From Oceaniovalibus sp. ACAM 378 (GTDB taxonomy: Bacteria > Pseudomonadota > Alphaproteobacteria > Rhodobacterales > Rhodobacteraceae): a DNA stretch of 64,000 nt. Positions 1 through 8,297 of this stretch are shown here, one piece after another (the stretch's first letter is position 1; each line of letters starts with the position of its first letter). Position numbers and translations under genes: made by a program. Under the pieces are notes generated by a model. The model made no database searches. It was not told where the DNA came from and saw nothing but the letters and a program-made list of their open reading frames with translations. The DNA lies in the NCBI RefSeq assembly GCF_008085915.1, contig NZ_VSJK01000002.1, forward strand, positions 186,001-250,000, in the 5' to 3' direction.

Positions 1-203
1 AGCCCGTCCTGCAACGCTTTGCCGGTCAGGGATGCGCCGAGGACCCCCGGGAAAGCGTCGGGGAACAGGGTGATCACCCGCGCCTCCCATGCGCCTTTCA
101 GGTGTGGCCGGTCCTGCATCAATTCACGCGGCTGCAACGTCGGCTGGTTCGTCAGACGGCCATGGGATCTTGCGGGGCGGTCAGTCGGAGGTGTGTCGGT
201 CAT
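1..203 (-). CDS. trmD: tRNA (guanine-N1)-methyltransferase, N-terminal part (runs off left edge)
   Basis: Reading the minus strand from the ATG at 203 gives an open frame to the window edge. After a divergent tail of about 43 residues it reads RVITLFPDAFPGVLGASLTG, the characteristic N-terminus of TrmD, which methylates G37 of several tRNAs using S-adenosylmethionine. An N-terminal extension is common in this bacterial group. An in-frame stop lies 12 codons upstream of this ATG, and it is the only ATG available there. TrmD downstream of rpsP and rimM is the usual order, although here a DUF1328 gene and a sulfotransferase-like gene intervene. Only about 67 residues are visible, so the catalytic knot is outside the window. 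Confidence 0.88.
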   Translation of the reverse strand, partial: MTDTPPTDRPARSHGRLTNQPTLQPRELMQDRPHLKGAWEARVITLFPDAFPGVLGASLTGKALQDG

Positions 204-374
204 CTCTATCGGGTATCCATCTTCGAGTATCTCGATCGGCTAGGCAGGGCCCGGGTGGCGCCCGATGGGCGTGCCACAGGGATGACGGAATTGCCAGCGG
301 TGCGCGGCAACGGCGATGCCGGAGCGCAGCGAAATGCGCCGGTCAATGCCGTCAATTTCACCGGCAAAAGTCGA

Positions 375-1205
375 TCATCCCGCGCCCTTGCCCTGCTGCA
401 TCACCGCCTCTTTCGCGGCACGCAATCGTGGGCGAGGTCCGCCAGCGCGGTTCAGGGCCAGCATCCGGTCACGCTGCGCCGTGGTTGGGCCGGGGTTGTT
501 CGGCGGCGCGGCGGTGAAGGTCCGCCACTCGTCCTGTGGTACTCCCAGCAGGCGCAGAACCGTGGCGCCGTGGCCAAGACGGTGTAGTGCTGCGTCCTCA
601 AGGGTTGAGATATGAACTGGAATTGGTGTCAGGGCGGCGGCAACTCTTGCAGCCTGCGCCGCCGGGTCCGGGGTGTCTGCGAAGCGTTTGCGAAAGGTTT
701 GCCAGTCGTCGATCAAGCGCGAACTGCGCAGCACATGCCCATAGAGCGAGCGTTGCCACGCTTCCGCCTCGCGCAGTGAATACAGAAATTCTACCCGCAC
801 ATCGGGGCCAAACCTGCGGCGCAGGCAGCGCAATATAGCGCGGGCCAAAGTGATTGCGTCGTGCGATCCGTCGGTCATCACAGCACTGCGTCGCCGGAAC
901 CCGGGCATCATCCCCGACCAACTTTCACGGGACAGGATGATGACGGGGGCATCCGGGATGCGGCGCAGGGCGGCTGCCAGGCCATGCTCGAACAACCAAA
1001 GCGTCAGGCGTGACGGTCGCTGACCATACCATCGCCCCAGATACCGGGCGCGGCCAAGGTCGGCTTTCATATGCACATCTGCATAGGGTTTCAGCGCGTA
1101 GCGGTGGCGTTCAAGAAACGTCTGAAGGCTGGTTGTCCCGGTCTTGTAGAACCCGGCATGGACGAGGACGCGCGGCGCCCTGTCACGGGCGCCGATGTCA
1201 GCCAT
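375..1205 (-). CDS. sulfotransferase-like P-loop protein
   Basis: This 276-residue protein has near its N-terminus (about residues 16-28) the stretch HAGFYKTGTTSLQ. That is the 5'-phosphosulfate loop pattern (K-T-G-T-T/S) of PAPS-dependent sulfotransferases and related glycan-modifying enzymes. A further element near residue 90 (VIILSRESWSGMM) fits the second strand and 3'-phosphate region of the fold. The rest is not recognisable, so the acceptor is unknown. It lies 18 bp downstream of the DUF1328 gene and interrupts the usual rimM-trmD neighbourhood, which suggests a lineage-specific insertion. A second, different sulfotransferase occurs at 16153-16971. Family assignment is probable. Activity is inferred. 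Confidence 0.65.
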   Translation of the reverse strand: MADIGARDRAPRVLVHAGFYKTGTTSLQTFLERHRYALKPYADVHMKADLGRARYLGRWYGQRPSRLTLWLFEHGLAAALRRIPDAPVIILSRESWSGMMPGFRRRSAVMTDGSHDAITLARAILRCLRRRFGPDVRVEFLYSLREAEAWQRSLYGHVLRSSRLIDDWQTFRKRFADTPDPAAQAARVAAALTPIPVHISTLEDAALHRLGHGATVLRLLGVPQDEWRTFTAAPPNNPGPTTAQRDRMLALNRAGGPRPRLRAAKEAVMQQGKGAG

Positions 1206-1223
1206 GGCCGGGAACCGTAGCGA

Positions 1224-1385
1224 TCAGGCGATTACAAATACGCCCAACAGCAGAAGCAGGAACAAGACGAGAACGATTCCGATCAGCAGTTTCGCACCCG
1301 TCAGTGCCGCGCCCGAAATGAAATTGAACCCCAAAAGCGCCGCGACGGCGCCAACGACCAGCAGTATGAGAATAAGTTGCAGCAT
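1224..1385 (-). CDS. DUF1328-type small membrane protein
   Basis: A 53-residue protein begins MLQLILILLVVGAVAALLGF and continues with a small Gly/Ala-rich linker and a second run of leucine and valine, giving two membrane helices. This size and pattern match the DUF1328 (YtjA-like) family of inner-membrane peptides, whose function is unknown. A good ribosome-binding site (GGAAAGGA on the minus strand) precedes the ATG. The gene sits between rimM (87 bp away) and the sulfotransferase-like gene (18 bp away), so it is probably cotranscribed with both. Lateral gene capture is not obvious from composition. Confidence 0.75.
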   Translation of the reverse strand: MLQLILILLVVGAVAALLGFNFISGAALTGAKLLIGIVLVLFLLLLLGVFVIA

Positions 1386-1472
1386 GACTGTCCTTTCCGG
1401 TTTCCGGCTGTATGGCCGGTTCGCAAAGGCAACGCCGCAGTTTGTGCCGAGGTTCCCTTGAAGGGGCCAGCG

Positions 1473-1988
1473 TCACAACAATCCGTCGGGCGGATCGGCA
1501 ACGATGCGGCGTGCGGCCAGATCGACGGTTGGCACGCCATCACGGGTAAACGGCAGCAACAGAGTGTCGCCGCCTGTGGGGCGCTTGATTTCCAGCAGAT
1601 CGTCGGCGCCGTGGTTCTGTACCGCGATTACCGTGCCCAGAGGCGCGCCGCCGGTGTCGACCACGCTCAGCCCAATCAGGTCGGCATAGTAGTATTCATC
1701 ATCCGGCAGACCGGGCAACCGCCCGCGCGGAGCGAAAAGACGGACACCGCGCAGGGCATCGGCCTGTTCCTTGGTCGAAACGCCAGATATCCGGGCGGTA
1801 AACACGCCCTTGGCCTGACCGGTCAGTTTCAGATCAAACTGGCGGGTGCCGTCCTCGGTGCTGAGCGGGGCATAATCCGCAATGGCGCCGGGATCAGCAC
1901 AAAAGCTTTTCAGCCGGATATCTCCACGCACCCCAAAGGCGCCCGAGATCGCACCGACACAGATCATCGGGGTGGTCTGGTCCGACAT
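1473..1988 (-). CDS. rimM: ribosome maturation factor RimM
   Basis: This 171-residue protein has the two RimM domains. The N-terminal barrel shows [20 protein letters not shown] (residues about 9-28), close to the family signature G.I...hGl.GelrV. The C-terminal PRC-barrel contains [20 protein letters not shown]. RimM binds ribosomal protein S19 and helps 16S rRNA 3'-domain processing in 30S assembly. Length is normal for the family. It follows rpsP by 67 bp on the same strand, the standard operon order, which supports the call. Confidence 0.95.
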   Translation of the reverse strand: MSDQTTPMICVGAISGAFGVRGDIRLKSFCADPGAIADYAPLSTEDGTRQFDLKLTGQAKGVFTARISGVSTKEQADALRGVRLFAPRGRLPGLPDDEYYYADLIGLSVVDTGGAPLGTVIAVQNHGADDLLEIKRPTGGDTLLLPFTRDGVPTVDLAARRIVADPPDGLL

Positions 1989-2055
1989 GCGTCTGCCCCT
2001 TTCACAGGTTGCGCCGCGCCCGGAATACGGACGCGGCGGGTTCGGTAATAAAGGA

Positions 2056-2409
2056 TTATTCCTCGGCCGGGGCGGCGGCTTTTTCGGCCTTCTTGGTGGC
2101 GCGATCTACCGTTGCCTTGCTCGGGGTGCCCTTGGTCGGGTTGTTGCGCGTGGACTTTTCACGCAGGCCAGCAGCTTCGAGCATACGGGCAACACGATCT
2201 GTCGGCTGTGCACCGTGGGACAGCCAGTACTGGACCCGCTCGGCGTCCATCTTGACGCGGCTTTCATCGTCCTTGGGCAGCAGCGGGTTATAGGTGCCCA
2301 GCTTTTCCAGGAAACGCCCGTCGCGGGGCATACGCGAATCGGTCGCGACGATGGAATAATGCGGGCGCTTTTTCGATCCGCCACGGGCGAGTCTGATCTT
2401 CATGGCCAT
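2056..2409 (-). CDS. rpsP: 30S ribosomal protein S16
   Basis: The 117-residue product begins [20 protein letters not shown], the diagnostic S16 N-terminus, and continues with [20 protein letters not shown]. The first of two closely spaced ATG codons is preferred because a GGAGAAC ribosome-binding site sits 7 bases upstream of it. The C-terminus carries an Ala/Lys/Glu-rich tail (about residues 85-117), common in alphaproteobacterial S16. It is located between the chorismate mutase-like gene and rimM in a same-strand cluster with trmD and ffh. Confidence 0.97.
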   Translation of the reverse strand: MAMKIRLARGGSKKRPHYSIVATDSRMPRDGRFLEKLGTYNPLLPKDDESRVKMDAERVQYWLSHGAQPTDRVARMLEAAGLREKSTRNNPTKGTPSKATVDRATKKAEKAAAPAEE

Positions 2410-2456
2410 TGGTGTTCTCCTTTGAATGGCTTGGGATGCGACGGCTGTGCCGCCGC

Positions 2457-2753
2457 TCAGGATTTATGGATTTCGTGGTGCTTGATCACTTCCTGGATGA
2501 TGAAGGCCAGGAATTTCTTGGTGAATTCGGGGTCGAGATCGGCGTCGAGAGACAGTTGCTGCAACCGCGCGATCTGGGTCGCTTCGCGGGATGGATCGGA
2601 GGGCGGCAGATCATGTTCCGCCTTCAGCCTTCCCACCGCCTGAGTGTGTTTGAACCGCTCGCCCAGAGTATAAACGAGGATCGCATCGAGACGGTCGATG
2701 CTGTCGCGATGGCTTGCCAGAAGCGATGCGGCGCGGGTCACTGGATCGGTCAT
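2457..2753 (-). CDS. chorismate mutase-like protein (AroQ class)
   Basis: This short all-helical protein of 98 residues has the AroQ pattern: [20 protein letters not shown] (the R..ID.lD..l..lL..R motif, about residues 15-34) and then [18 protein letters not shown], where K and R belong to the expected active site. Chorismate mutase converts chorismate to prephenate for Phe/Tyr synthesis. In Rhodobacterales a gene of this type regularly sits between ffh and rpsP, as here. The frame stays open further upstream into ffh, but the ATG at 2753 gives the family's usual length and start. Some such stand-alone proteins are annotated only as chorismate mutase-like, so activity is inferred. Confidence 0.85.
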   Translation of the reverse strand: MTDPVTRAASLLASHRDSIDRLDAILVYTLGERFKHTQAVGRLKAEHDLPPSDPSREATQIARLQQLSLDADLDPEFTKKFLAFIIQEVIKHHEIHKS

Positions 2754-2889
2754 GGGCGAAAACCTGCAACGTGAGTATGGGCGGACAGGCAAGCGGTGCC
2801 CGGCGGTGGTGTGGGATTGCGTCGGGCCGCGCTGTCGAAGGCGGACAGGCACGGGAATTCGATCACGACAGGGTTCAGGGTGCGGTCGT

Positions 2890-4374
2890 TCATTTCTTTT
2901 TTCCGAACCCGGACAGGCCCGGGGGCAGACCGCCGCCACCAAGGCCGGGAAGGCCGCCCGCGCCGCCGGGCATTTTGCCGCCCATTTGCGCCTGTGCGGC
3001 TTGCATCTCTGCCTCGGAGGGCATGCCGCCTTTGCCAAACATGCCTTTCATGGCCTGTTTCAGCATCCCGCCTTTGCCCATCTTCTTCATCATGTCGCCC
3101 ATCTGGCGCTGCATCTTCAGAAGTTTGTTCAGATCGGACACTTGCAGCCCCGAACCGCTCGCGATGCGTTTCTTGCGGCTGGCCTGAAGCAGGGCGGGAT
3201 TTGCGCGCTCCTTCTTTGTCATCGACTGGATCAGCGCGATCTGGCGGCGCAGGACAGAATCGTCAAAACCGGCATCGGCGACCTGTTTGCTCATCTTGGC
3301 CATGCCGGGCATCATGCCCATCACGCCTTCCATGCCGCCCATCTTGAGCATCTGTTCCAGTTGCATTTTCAGGTCGTTCATATTGAACTGACCCTTCTGG
3401 AACCGCCTCATCATCCGCTCGGCCTGTTCGGCCTCGATCGTTTGCTGTGCCTTTTCGACCAAAGCGACGATGTCGCCCATTCCAAGGATCCGGCCCGCCA
3501 CCCGTTCGGGCTGAAATTCTTCAAGCGCGTCGAGCTTTTCGCCGGTGCCGACATATTTAATCGGCTTGCCGGTCACCGCGCGCATGGACAGGGCCGCGCC
3601 GCCGCGTCCGTCGCCATCCATCCGGGTCAGAACGACGCCGGTGATGCCGATGCGTTCGTCAAAATTTTCGGCGGTGTGCACGGCGTCTTGTCCGGTCAAA
3701 CCGTCGACCACCAGAAGTGTTTCGCGCGGCTTGGCGATGTCACGAACTGTCGCCACTTCGTCCATCAGGGTGTCGTCGATGGACAACCGGCCTGCGGTGT
3801 CCAGCATGATCACGTCGTATCCGCCAAGCGCACCTTGGGTCTTTGCCCGTTTCGCGATGTCGGCAGGCTTTTGCCCCGCGACAATCGGCAGGGTGTCGAC
3901 ACCGATCTGCACGCCGAGGATGGCCAGCTGTTCCATTGCCGCAGGACGATTCACATCGAGCGAGGCCATCAGAACCCGCTTGTTGTCGCGGGTGGTCAGG
4001 CGGCGGGCCAGCTTGGCGGTTGTCGTCGTCTTGCCCGACCCCTGCAGGCCGACCATCAGGATCGTTGCCGGGGGATTGTCGATGCGCAGTGCACCGGGAT
4101 CGTCGCCGTCACCCTTCAGCACATGGATCAGCTCGTCATGGACGATCTTGACCACCTGTTGGCCCGGGGTGACCGATTTCGTCACGGACTGGCCGGTCGC
4201 CTTGTCCTGCACCGCTTTGACGAAATCCCGTGCCACGGGCAGCGAAACGTCGGCCTCAAGCAGTGCAACCCGCACTTCTCGCAGAGCAGTTTTCACATCG
4301 TCGTCGGAAAGGGCACCCTGTTTGGTGAGCCGGTCAAAGACGCCTGACAGGCGTTCGGACAGATTTTCAAACAT
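2890..4374 (-). CDS. ffh: signal recognition particle protein Ffh
   Basis: The start MFENLSERLSGVFDRLTKQG marks the N domain. The G domain has the GTPase loop GLQGSGKTTTTAKLA (about residues 107-121), DTAGR and TRMDGDGRGGAALS. A methionine-rich M domain follows, from about residue 300, ending in a Gly/Pro-rich tail. Ffh binds signal peptides and 4.5S RNA and delivers ribosomes to FtsY at the membrane. The 494-residue length is typical. The ATG at 4374 is chosen over an ATG 27 bases upstream because it gives the canonical N-terminus. It heads the minus-strand cluster leading to trmD. Confidence 0.97.
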   Translation of the reverse strand: MFENLSERLSGVFDRLTKQGALSDDDVKTALREVRVALLEADVSLPVARDFVKAVQDKATGQSVTKSVTPGQQVVKIVHDELIHVLKGDGDDPGALRIDNPPATILMVGLQGSGKTTTTAKLARRLTTRDNKRVLMASLDVNRPAAMEQLAILGVQIGVDTLPIVAGQKPADIAKRAKTQGALGGYDVIMLDTAGRLSIDDTLMDEVATVRDIAKPRETLLVVDGLTGQDAVHTAENFDERIGITGVVLTRMDGDGRGGAALSMRAVTGKPIKYVGTGEKLDALEEFQPERVAGRILGMGDIVALVEKAQQTIEAEQAERMMRRFQKGQFNMNDLKMQLEQMLKMGGMEGVMGMMPGMAKMSKQVADAGFDDSVLRRQIALIQSMTKKERANPALLQASRKKRIASGSGLQVSDLNKLLKMQRQMGDMMKKMGKGGMLKQAMKGMFGKGGMPSEAEMQAAQAQMGGKMPGGAGGLPGLGGGGLPPGLSGFGKKK

Positions 4375-4579
4375 GGCCAAGCCGCCTTCCGGTCGTTTCA
4401 TCTGCCCCCGGGATCAGAGGCGAAACCCCAAACGAGAAACGCACCAGTGGGCGCAACGCGCTGACTGGTGGCGATCCCGGCTGAGGCTGCGGGACCGGAA
4501 GCGTAAAAACCCCCGGAGTTGCGTCGCGATTTAAAGACCGGGACGCACAGAGTCAAGGCGGCGTGCCACCAACAAGAAA

Positions 4580-4605
4580 GGGCGCAGGGAAAAGACCCTG
4601 CGCCC
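4580..4605 (-). terminator. rho-independent terminator of the exported repeat protein gene
   Basis: A perfect 10-bp stem (GGGCGCAGGG with CCCTGCGCCC) closes a 6-base loop. Read on the minus strand it is followed by TTTCTTGTTG. It starts 23 bases past the stop codon of the gene ending at 4628. Confidence 0.8.
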
Positions 4606-4627
4606 CGGTATCACGGCAAGTGATGGA

Positions 4628-5107
4628 TTACTTGCTGTTGTCGGCAAAGATTTCGCGGGTTTGCAGCACCACCAGTTCGGCGGTTGTGTACTCTGCGGGG
4701 TTCACGTCCAGCGTGGCGGCCAGTTGAACCTTGCCCGGCGACAGCGAAGCGCGGTCGTCGGCGGTGTTGTTGCCAACGTCTTTGCTGCGTTGCGAGATCA
4801 GGAAGTCGTCATGTTCTTCGCGGGCCTGATCCAGCAGGATGGCACGGTTGAGAGCGTTCGAGGTTGAAACGCGGGCCTCGCCCTTGGAATTCAGGATCGC
4901 AAGCGCGTTGGAGCGAGCGGCGGCGCCGGACTCGGACTGTGCCTGCTGCAGCAGGATCAAATCGCTGCGGGAAAAGGCTCCGGGCTCGACACCCAAGGTG
5001 CTTGCCAGTTGTGCGTCGCCCTGGCTGACCGATTGGGCGACGGCGGGAATTGCGGCGACCGAAGTTGCGGCGACGGCGAGAGCGGCGATGATTGTGTTCA
5101 GTTTCAT
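4628..5107 (-). CDS. small exported protein with an internal duplicated motif
   Basis: A 159-residue protein starts MKLNTIIAALAVAATSVAAI followed by PAVAQ, a clear Sec signal peptide with cleavage likely after AVA or AQ. The mature part contains two copies of one motif: QGDAQLASTLGVEPGAFSRS followed by DLILLQQA (about residues 29-56), and PGKVQLAATLDVNPAEYTTA followed by ELVVLQTR (about 124-151). The shared pattern is a.vQLA.tL.V.p..y...eL..LQ. The ATG at 5107 is preferred over one far upstream because of the signal peptide and an AAGGACC ribosome-binding site. No function is recognised. A periplasmic location is inferred. It is divergent from the LysR gene. Confidence 0.75.
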   Translation of the reverse strand: MKLNTIIAALAVAATSVAAIPAVAQSVSQGDAQLASTLGVEPGAFSRSDLILLQQAQSESGAAARSNALAILNSKGEARVSTSNALNRAILLDQAREEHDDFLISQRSKDVGNNTADDRASLSPGKVQLAATLDVNPAEYTTAELVVLQTREIFADNSK

Positions 5108-5464
5108 GGTTCTGGTCCTTTTCTTGTACCGCAATTCGTGCGGCAATCGGGTGTGTCTGGGGCCTTCGGATCGGTGCCATGCGGCTGTTCCGTTGACCGT
5201 GAACAGTACATGGTATAGTGCTGTAGCGAACCAAACTGGCAGAATCATCAAGGCGGTTGTGCACATACGCACATCACGAAAAGCGGAGCAGGGGATGTAT
5301 TGTGAAATCCGCTTCTACCGCTGCGCCGGGATGGGGCAGGGCCGCATCGCATCCGGGCAATTCCATCCGATCGTTGAGCGATGGGCGCAGATATAAACTC
5401 CTTGCATGGGTGATCGAAAACCGGTCACCTTGGCAATCAACTTTTCCTGACCGCGCATAGGCAC
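5108..5464. other. 357-base divergent intergenic region
   Basis: This gap separates the minus-strand exported protein from the plus-strand LysR gene. Its composition is less GC-rich than the flanks (for example TGTGCACATACGCACATCACG near 5259-5279). It must hold promoters for both genes. The only discrete element I can support is the dyad at 5409-5429. No convincing small gene was seen. Confidence 0.5.
5409..5429. promoter_or_regulatory. LysR-type operator candidate
   Basis: GGTGA, an 11-base spacer, then TCACC forms a perfect interrupted dyad 36 bases upstream of the LysR start codon. The geometry (T-N11-A within a dyad) is the classic LysR-box arrangement, which suggests autoregulation and control of the divergent promoter. 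This is inference from position and symmetry only. Confidence 0.45.
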
Positions 5465-6352
5465 ATGTCGATCAAAACCTGGGATGAAATCCGAACCGCG
5501 TATCAGGTTGCCCGTCTGGGCACGGTCAGCGGCGCGGCAGATGTGCTGGGTGTGCATCATGCGACGGTGATCCGTCATATCGACGCGCTGGAGGGGCAGT
5601 TGGGTGTAAAGCTGTTTCAACGGCATGCACGCGGCTATACCGCGACCGAGGCGGGGACCGACCTGTTGCAGGTTGCGCAGGCGACCGATGACCAGTTCAT
5701 TCAGCTTGCAGGCCGGATTCGCGGGCGCGGCGCGTCAGTGACGGGTGAACTGGTGGTCACTTCGATTGCGATGCTGTCGCCGTTGTTGAATCCGGTGATG
5801 ATCCGGTTCCAAAGGGACCACCCCGGATTGATTGTGCGGTTTCTGACCGATGATCGGGTGTTCCGGCTGGAATACGGCGAGGCGCATGTGGCGATCCGCG
5901 CGGGTGCAGCGCCCGAGGGGGGCGACAACGTGGTGCAGCCGTTTGTCCACGACCGATTCGCTCTTTACGGCAGCAAGGATTATCTGGCGCTTAACGGCGC
6001 GCCCGAGTCGGACGAAGATCTGGCGAATCACAAATTTGTCGTGGCCGATGGGATGGACAGCAAGGCGCCGTTCTTTCGCTGGTTGTTCGATCGCGTACCA
6101 CAGGCAAGCCTGTCGTTTCGCGCGACCGATGGACGGGTGATGCGCGATGCGATTCAGATGGGGGCCGGGCTTGGGTTCCTGTCGTCCTATGAGGCGAGGC
6201 TGCTGCCTGATCTGGTACAGGTGATGCCGCCGCGCCCTGAATGGAGAGCTCAGTTGTGGCTGGTCACCCATGTGGATCTGCATCGCACGATGAAGGTGCA
6301 GAGCTTTCTGGCCTATCTCAAGGACGCCGCGAAATCCTGGCCGCTGGAGTGA
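5465..6352 (+). CDS. LysR-family transcriptional regulator
   Basis: This 295-residue protein has an N-terminal winged helix-turn-helix (about residues 8-65) containing GTVSGAADVLGVHHATVIRH and LGVKLFQRHARGYTATEAG, the LysR signature. A periplasmic-binding-type effector domain follows (about 90-290). The effector cannot be read from sequence. It lies 7 bp upstream of a DMT-family transporter on the same strand, so the transporter is the likely target or at least a cotranscribed partner. A dyad upstream suggests autoregulation. Confidence 0.9.
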   Translation: MSIKTWDEIRTAYQVARLGTVSGAADVLGVHHATVIRHIDALEGQLGVKLFQRHARGYTATEAGTDLLQVAQATDDQFIQLAGRIRGRGASVTGELVVTSIAMLSPLLNPVMIRFQRDHPGLIVRFLTDDRVFRLEYGEAHVAIRAGAAPEGGDNVVQPFVHDRFALYGSKDYLALNGAPESDEDLANHKFVVADGMDSKAPFFRWLFDRVPQASLSFRATDGRVMRDAIQMGAGLGFLSSYEARLLPDLVQVMPPRPEWRAQLWLVTHVDLHRTMKVQSFLAYLKDAAKSWPLE

Positions 6353-6359
6353 TCCGGCG

Positions 6360-7283
6360 ATGACCGAAACGGCCCGTGGACATCTGGCGATGCTGCTGTT
6401 TTCTGCGCTGGTGGCGGGGTCGTTCACTCTGGGGTCATTGGCGGCAAACGAGCTGGATCCGACGGTCTTGAACGCCGCGCGGTTCATTCTGGCAATGTGT
6501 ATCGTCGGCGCGGTCGCCCTGGCGACGACCGGGATCAATCGTGAGGCATTCCGCGCGCCTTGGCGCTATCTTTTGCTCGGCGGGCTGTTTGCCTCGTATT
6601 TCGTGCTGATGTTCGAAGGGTTGAAAACCGCGCCGCCCGTGTCTGCGGCGGCGGTTTTCACTTTGGTGCCGGTGATGGCGGCCGTGTTCGGCTGGTTGCT
6701 GCTGCGTCAGGCGATTACAGGCCGAATCGTTCTGGCGCTGTCCATTGGTGCGGTCGGCGCGCTTTGGGTTATCTTTCGCGGTGATCCGCGCCTTGCTCTG
6801 TCGCTGGATGTCGGACGCGGCGAGGCGGTGTATTTTGTCGGATGTGTTGCACATGCAGCATACACCCCATTGGTGCGCAAACTGAACCGCGGAGAGCCCG
6901 CAGTCGTCTTTACCTTCGGCATGCTGGTTGCAGGCGCGGTGCTGCTGACCGTCATTGCATGGCCGGGGATCGTTGCGACGCAGTGGGGTGAATTGCCCAC
7001 TATTGTCTGGATTACAATCGGTTACACGGCCGTATTCGCAAGCGCGGCGACGTTTGTGTTGATGCAATATGCGACCATGCGATTGCCTTCGGCAAACGTG
7101 ATGGCCTATACCTATCTGACGCCGGGATGGGTGATCGTCTGGGAAGCCGTCCGCACAGGACAATTGCCACCGCCGTGGATATCTGGCGGTATCTTGCTGA
7201 CGGGTATTGCTCTTTTCATGCTTCTGACCAAAAAGAACACAGCCGCGCGGGAAAATAAGTCAAAGGTTGCGGTGTCGCGGTGA
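6360..7283 (+). CDS. DMT-superfamily (EamA) transporter
   Basis: At 307 residues with about ten hydrophobic segments, this is an inner-membrane protein with two EamA repeats. The first includes FASYFVLMFEGLKTAPPVSA (about residues 78-97), and the C-terminal repeat includes ATMRLPSANVMAYTYLTPGW. Such carriers usually export metabolites or amino acids, but the substrate cannot be assigned. It begins 7 bp after the LysR gene and is almost certainly cotranscribed with it. The C-terminus ends in a basic cytoplasmic tail. Confidence 0.85.
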   Translation: MTETARGHLAMLLFSALVAGSFTLGSLAANELDPTVLNAARFILAMCIVGAVALATTGINREAFRAPWRYLLLGGLFASYFVLMFEGLKTAPPVSAAAVFTLVPVMAAVFGWLLLRQAITGRIVLALSIGAVGALWVIFRGDPRLALSLDVGRGEAVYFVGCVAHAAYTPLVRKLNRGEPAVVFTFGMLVAGAVLLTVIAWPGIVATQWGELPTIVWITIGYTAVFASAATFVLMQYATMRLPSANVMAYTYLTPGWVIVWEAVRTGQLPPPWISGGILLTGIALFMLLTKKNTAARENKSKVAVSR

Positions 7284-7358
7284 CGTCGCCTGTAACCTAT
7301 GGTAGTTTTTCGCGTAGTATGATTTATGACCACAAACCGGAATTTTGGTGAGGATCAA

Positions 7359-7928
7359 ATGAAGATTTCAAACATCGTCTCAACCGCTGCGGCTGGCGCT
7401 CTGGCGCTGGGCTTGTCGGTCTCGGCTGCCGCTGCCGAAACCTGTGTGATTGCACTGCCGTTTGATTTTGGCAGCGCCGCCGTTTCGACCACGAACCAGG
7501 GCCTGCTGGATATCGTCCGGTCCAAGTACAACGGCACGACCGTCGATCTGGCCGGTTATACCGACGCTGTCGGCAGCCCGGCTTCCAACCTGGTTTTGTC
7601 CCAGCGTCGGGCAAAGACGGTTTCCGATTATCTGACCTCGGGCACGACGATCAGCGTCAACAACGTGACCGGTTTCGGCGAATCGAACCTGAAGGTCGCC
7701 GACACGGGACCGAACCAGTTGAACCGTCGGGTCGAAGTTACCGTCTATGACTGTAACGCCGCAGATTTCGACGCCGTGCCGATTGGCGCGGGCCTTCTGG
7801 GCGGTGCGGGTGTTGCCGCTGGTATTCTGGGTGCGGTCATCATCGTGGGCGCCATCGGCGGTGGCGACGGTGACGGCGGTACCGGAACCGGCACCGGTAC
7901 GGGCACAGCGACAGGCACGGGCAACTGA
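7359..7928 (+). CDS. exported OmpA-domain protein with glycine-rich helix and Gly-Thr tail
   Basis: The 189-residue protein begins with a signal peptide (MKISNIVSTAAAGALALGLS, then VSAAAAE). An OmpA-like peptidoglycan-binding domain follows (about residues 28-135), with DLAGYTDAVGSPASNLVLSQ, RRAKTVSDYL and LNRRVEVTVYD. A glycine-zipper-like hydrophobic segment (VPIGAGLLGGAGVAAGILG) comes next. It ends in GGGDGDGG and about eight Gly-Thr/Ala dipeptides. The ATG at 7359 is chosen over an upstream one because it gives a clean signal peptide. The order differs from usual OmpA, where the domain is C-terminal. It is monocistronic, with a terminator behind it. Confidence 0.75.
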   Translation: MKISNIVSTAAAGALALGLSVSAAAAETCVIALPFDFGSAAVSTTNQGLLDIVRSKYNGTTVDLAGYTDAVGSPASNLVLSQRRAKTVSDYLTSGTTISVNNVTGFGESNLKVADTGPNQLNRRVEVTVYDCNAADFDAVPIGAGLLGGAGVAAGILGAVIIVGAIGGGDGDGGTGTGTGTGTATGTGN

Positions 7929-7954
7929 TCCGGGCTTTCTGAACTGAAATTCTG

Positions 7955-7985
7955 AAAACGGCGCTCCTTGATGGGGCGCCGTTTT
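7955..7985 (+). terminator. rho-independent terminator of the OmpA-domain gene
   Basis: AAAACGGCGC pairs perfectly with GCGCCGTTTT across an 11-base loop and is followed by CGTTT. It lies 26 bases after the stop codon. The A-rich left arm also makes it usable from the opposite side. Confidence 0.8.
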
Positions 7986-8228
7986 CGTTTCCGAGGACCG
8001 GGTTGTCGGAAAAAACTGCCGCCCTGCGGGGAACGGAACTGTGACATGCGAAGTTGGACCCTCAGACAGCGGTGACAAGACAGCGCACAGAGTCATCTGA
8101 CCTTAGGGTCTGAAAGACACCGTGCAAGAGTTTGCAGGTCCTGTCGCCAATACAACGGGGAGACCCGACAACGCCGGGGGCGGCACACCCACCCTCAGGT
8201 TCAACACGTAAACTGCGGAGAACAATTC

Positions 8229-8297
8229 ATGCGTAATATCATATATCTTGTCGGTCTCGTCGTTATCGTACTGGTTATCGTTCAGTTCGTGCTCTGA
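8229..8297 (+). CDS. 22-residue hydrophobic membrane peptide
   Basis: The frame ATG...TGA encodes MRNIIYLVGLVVIVLVIVQF plus VL, a single membrane-spanning helix. A CGGAGA ribosome-binding site lies 8 bases before the ATG. I remember similar tiny MRNI.YLVG... peptides from other Rhodobacterales, often unannotated, but cannot verify this here. The last 16 bases overlap the 3' end of the convergent ArsR gene. Function is unknown. Confidence 0.6.
   Translation: MRNIIYLVGLVVIVLVIVQFVL

Noticed and set aside
2698-4347. 549-residue plus-strand frame opposite ffh
   Set aside because: His/Leu/Gly-rich shadow of the ffh codons with no ribosome-binding site or family motif.
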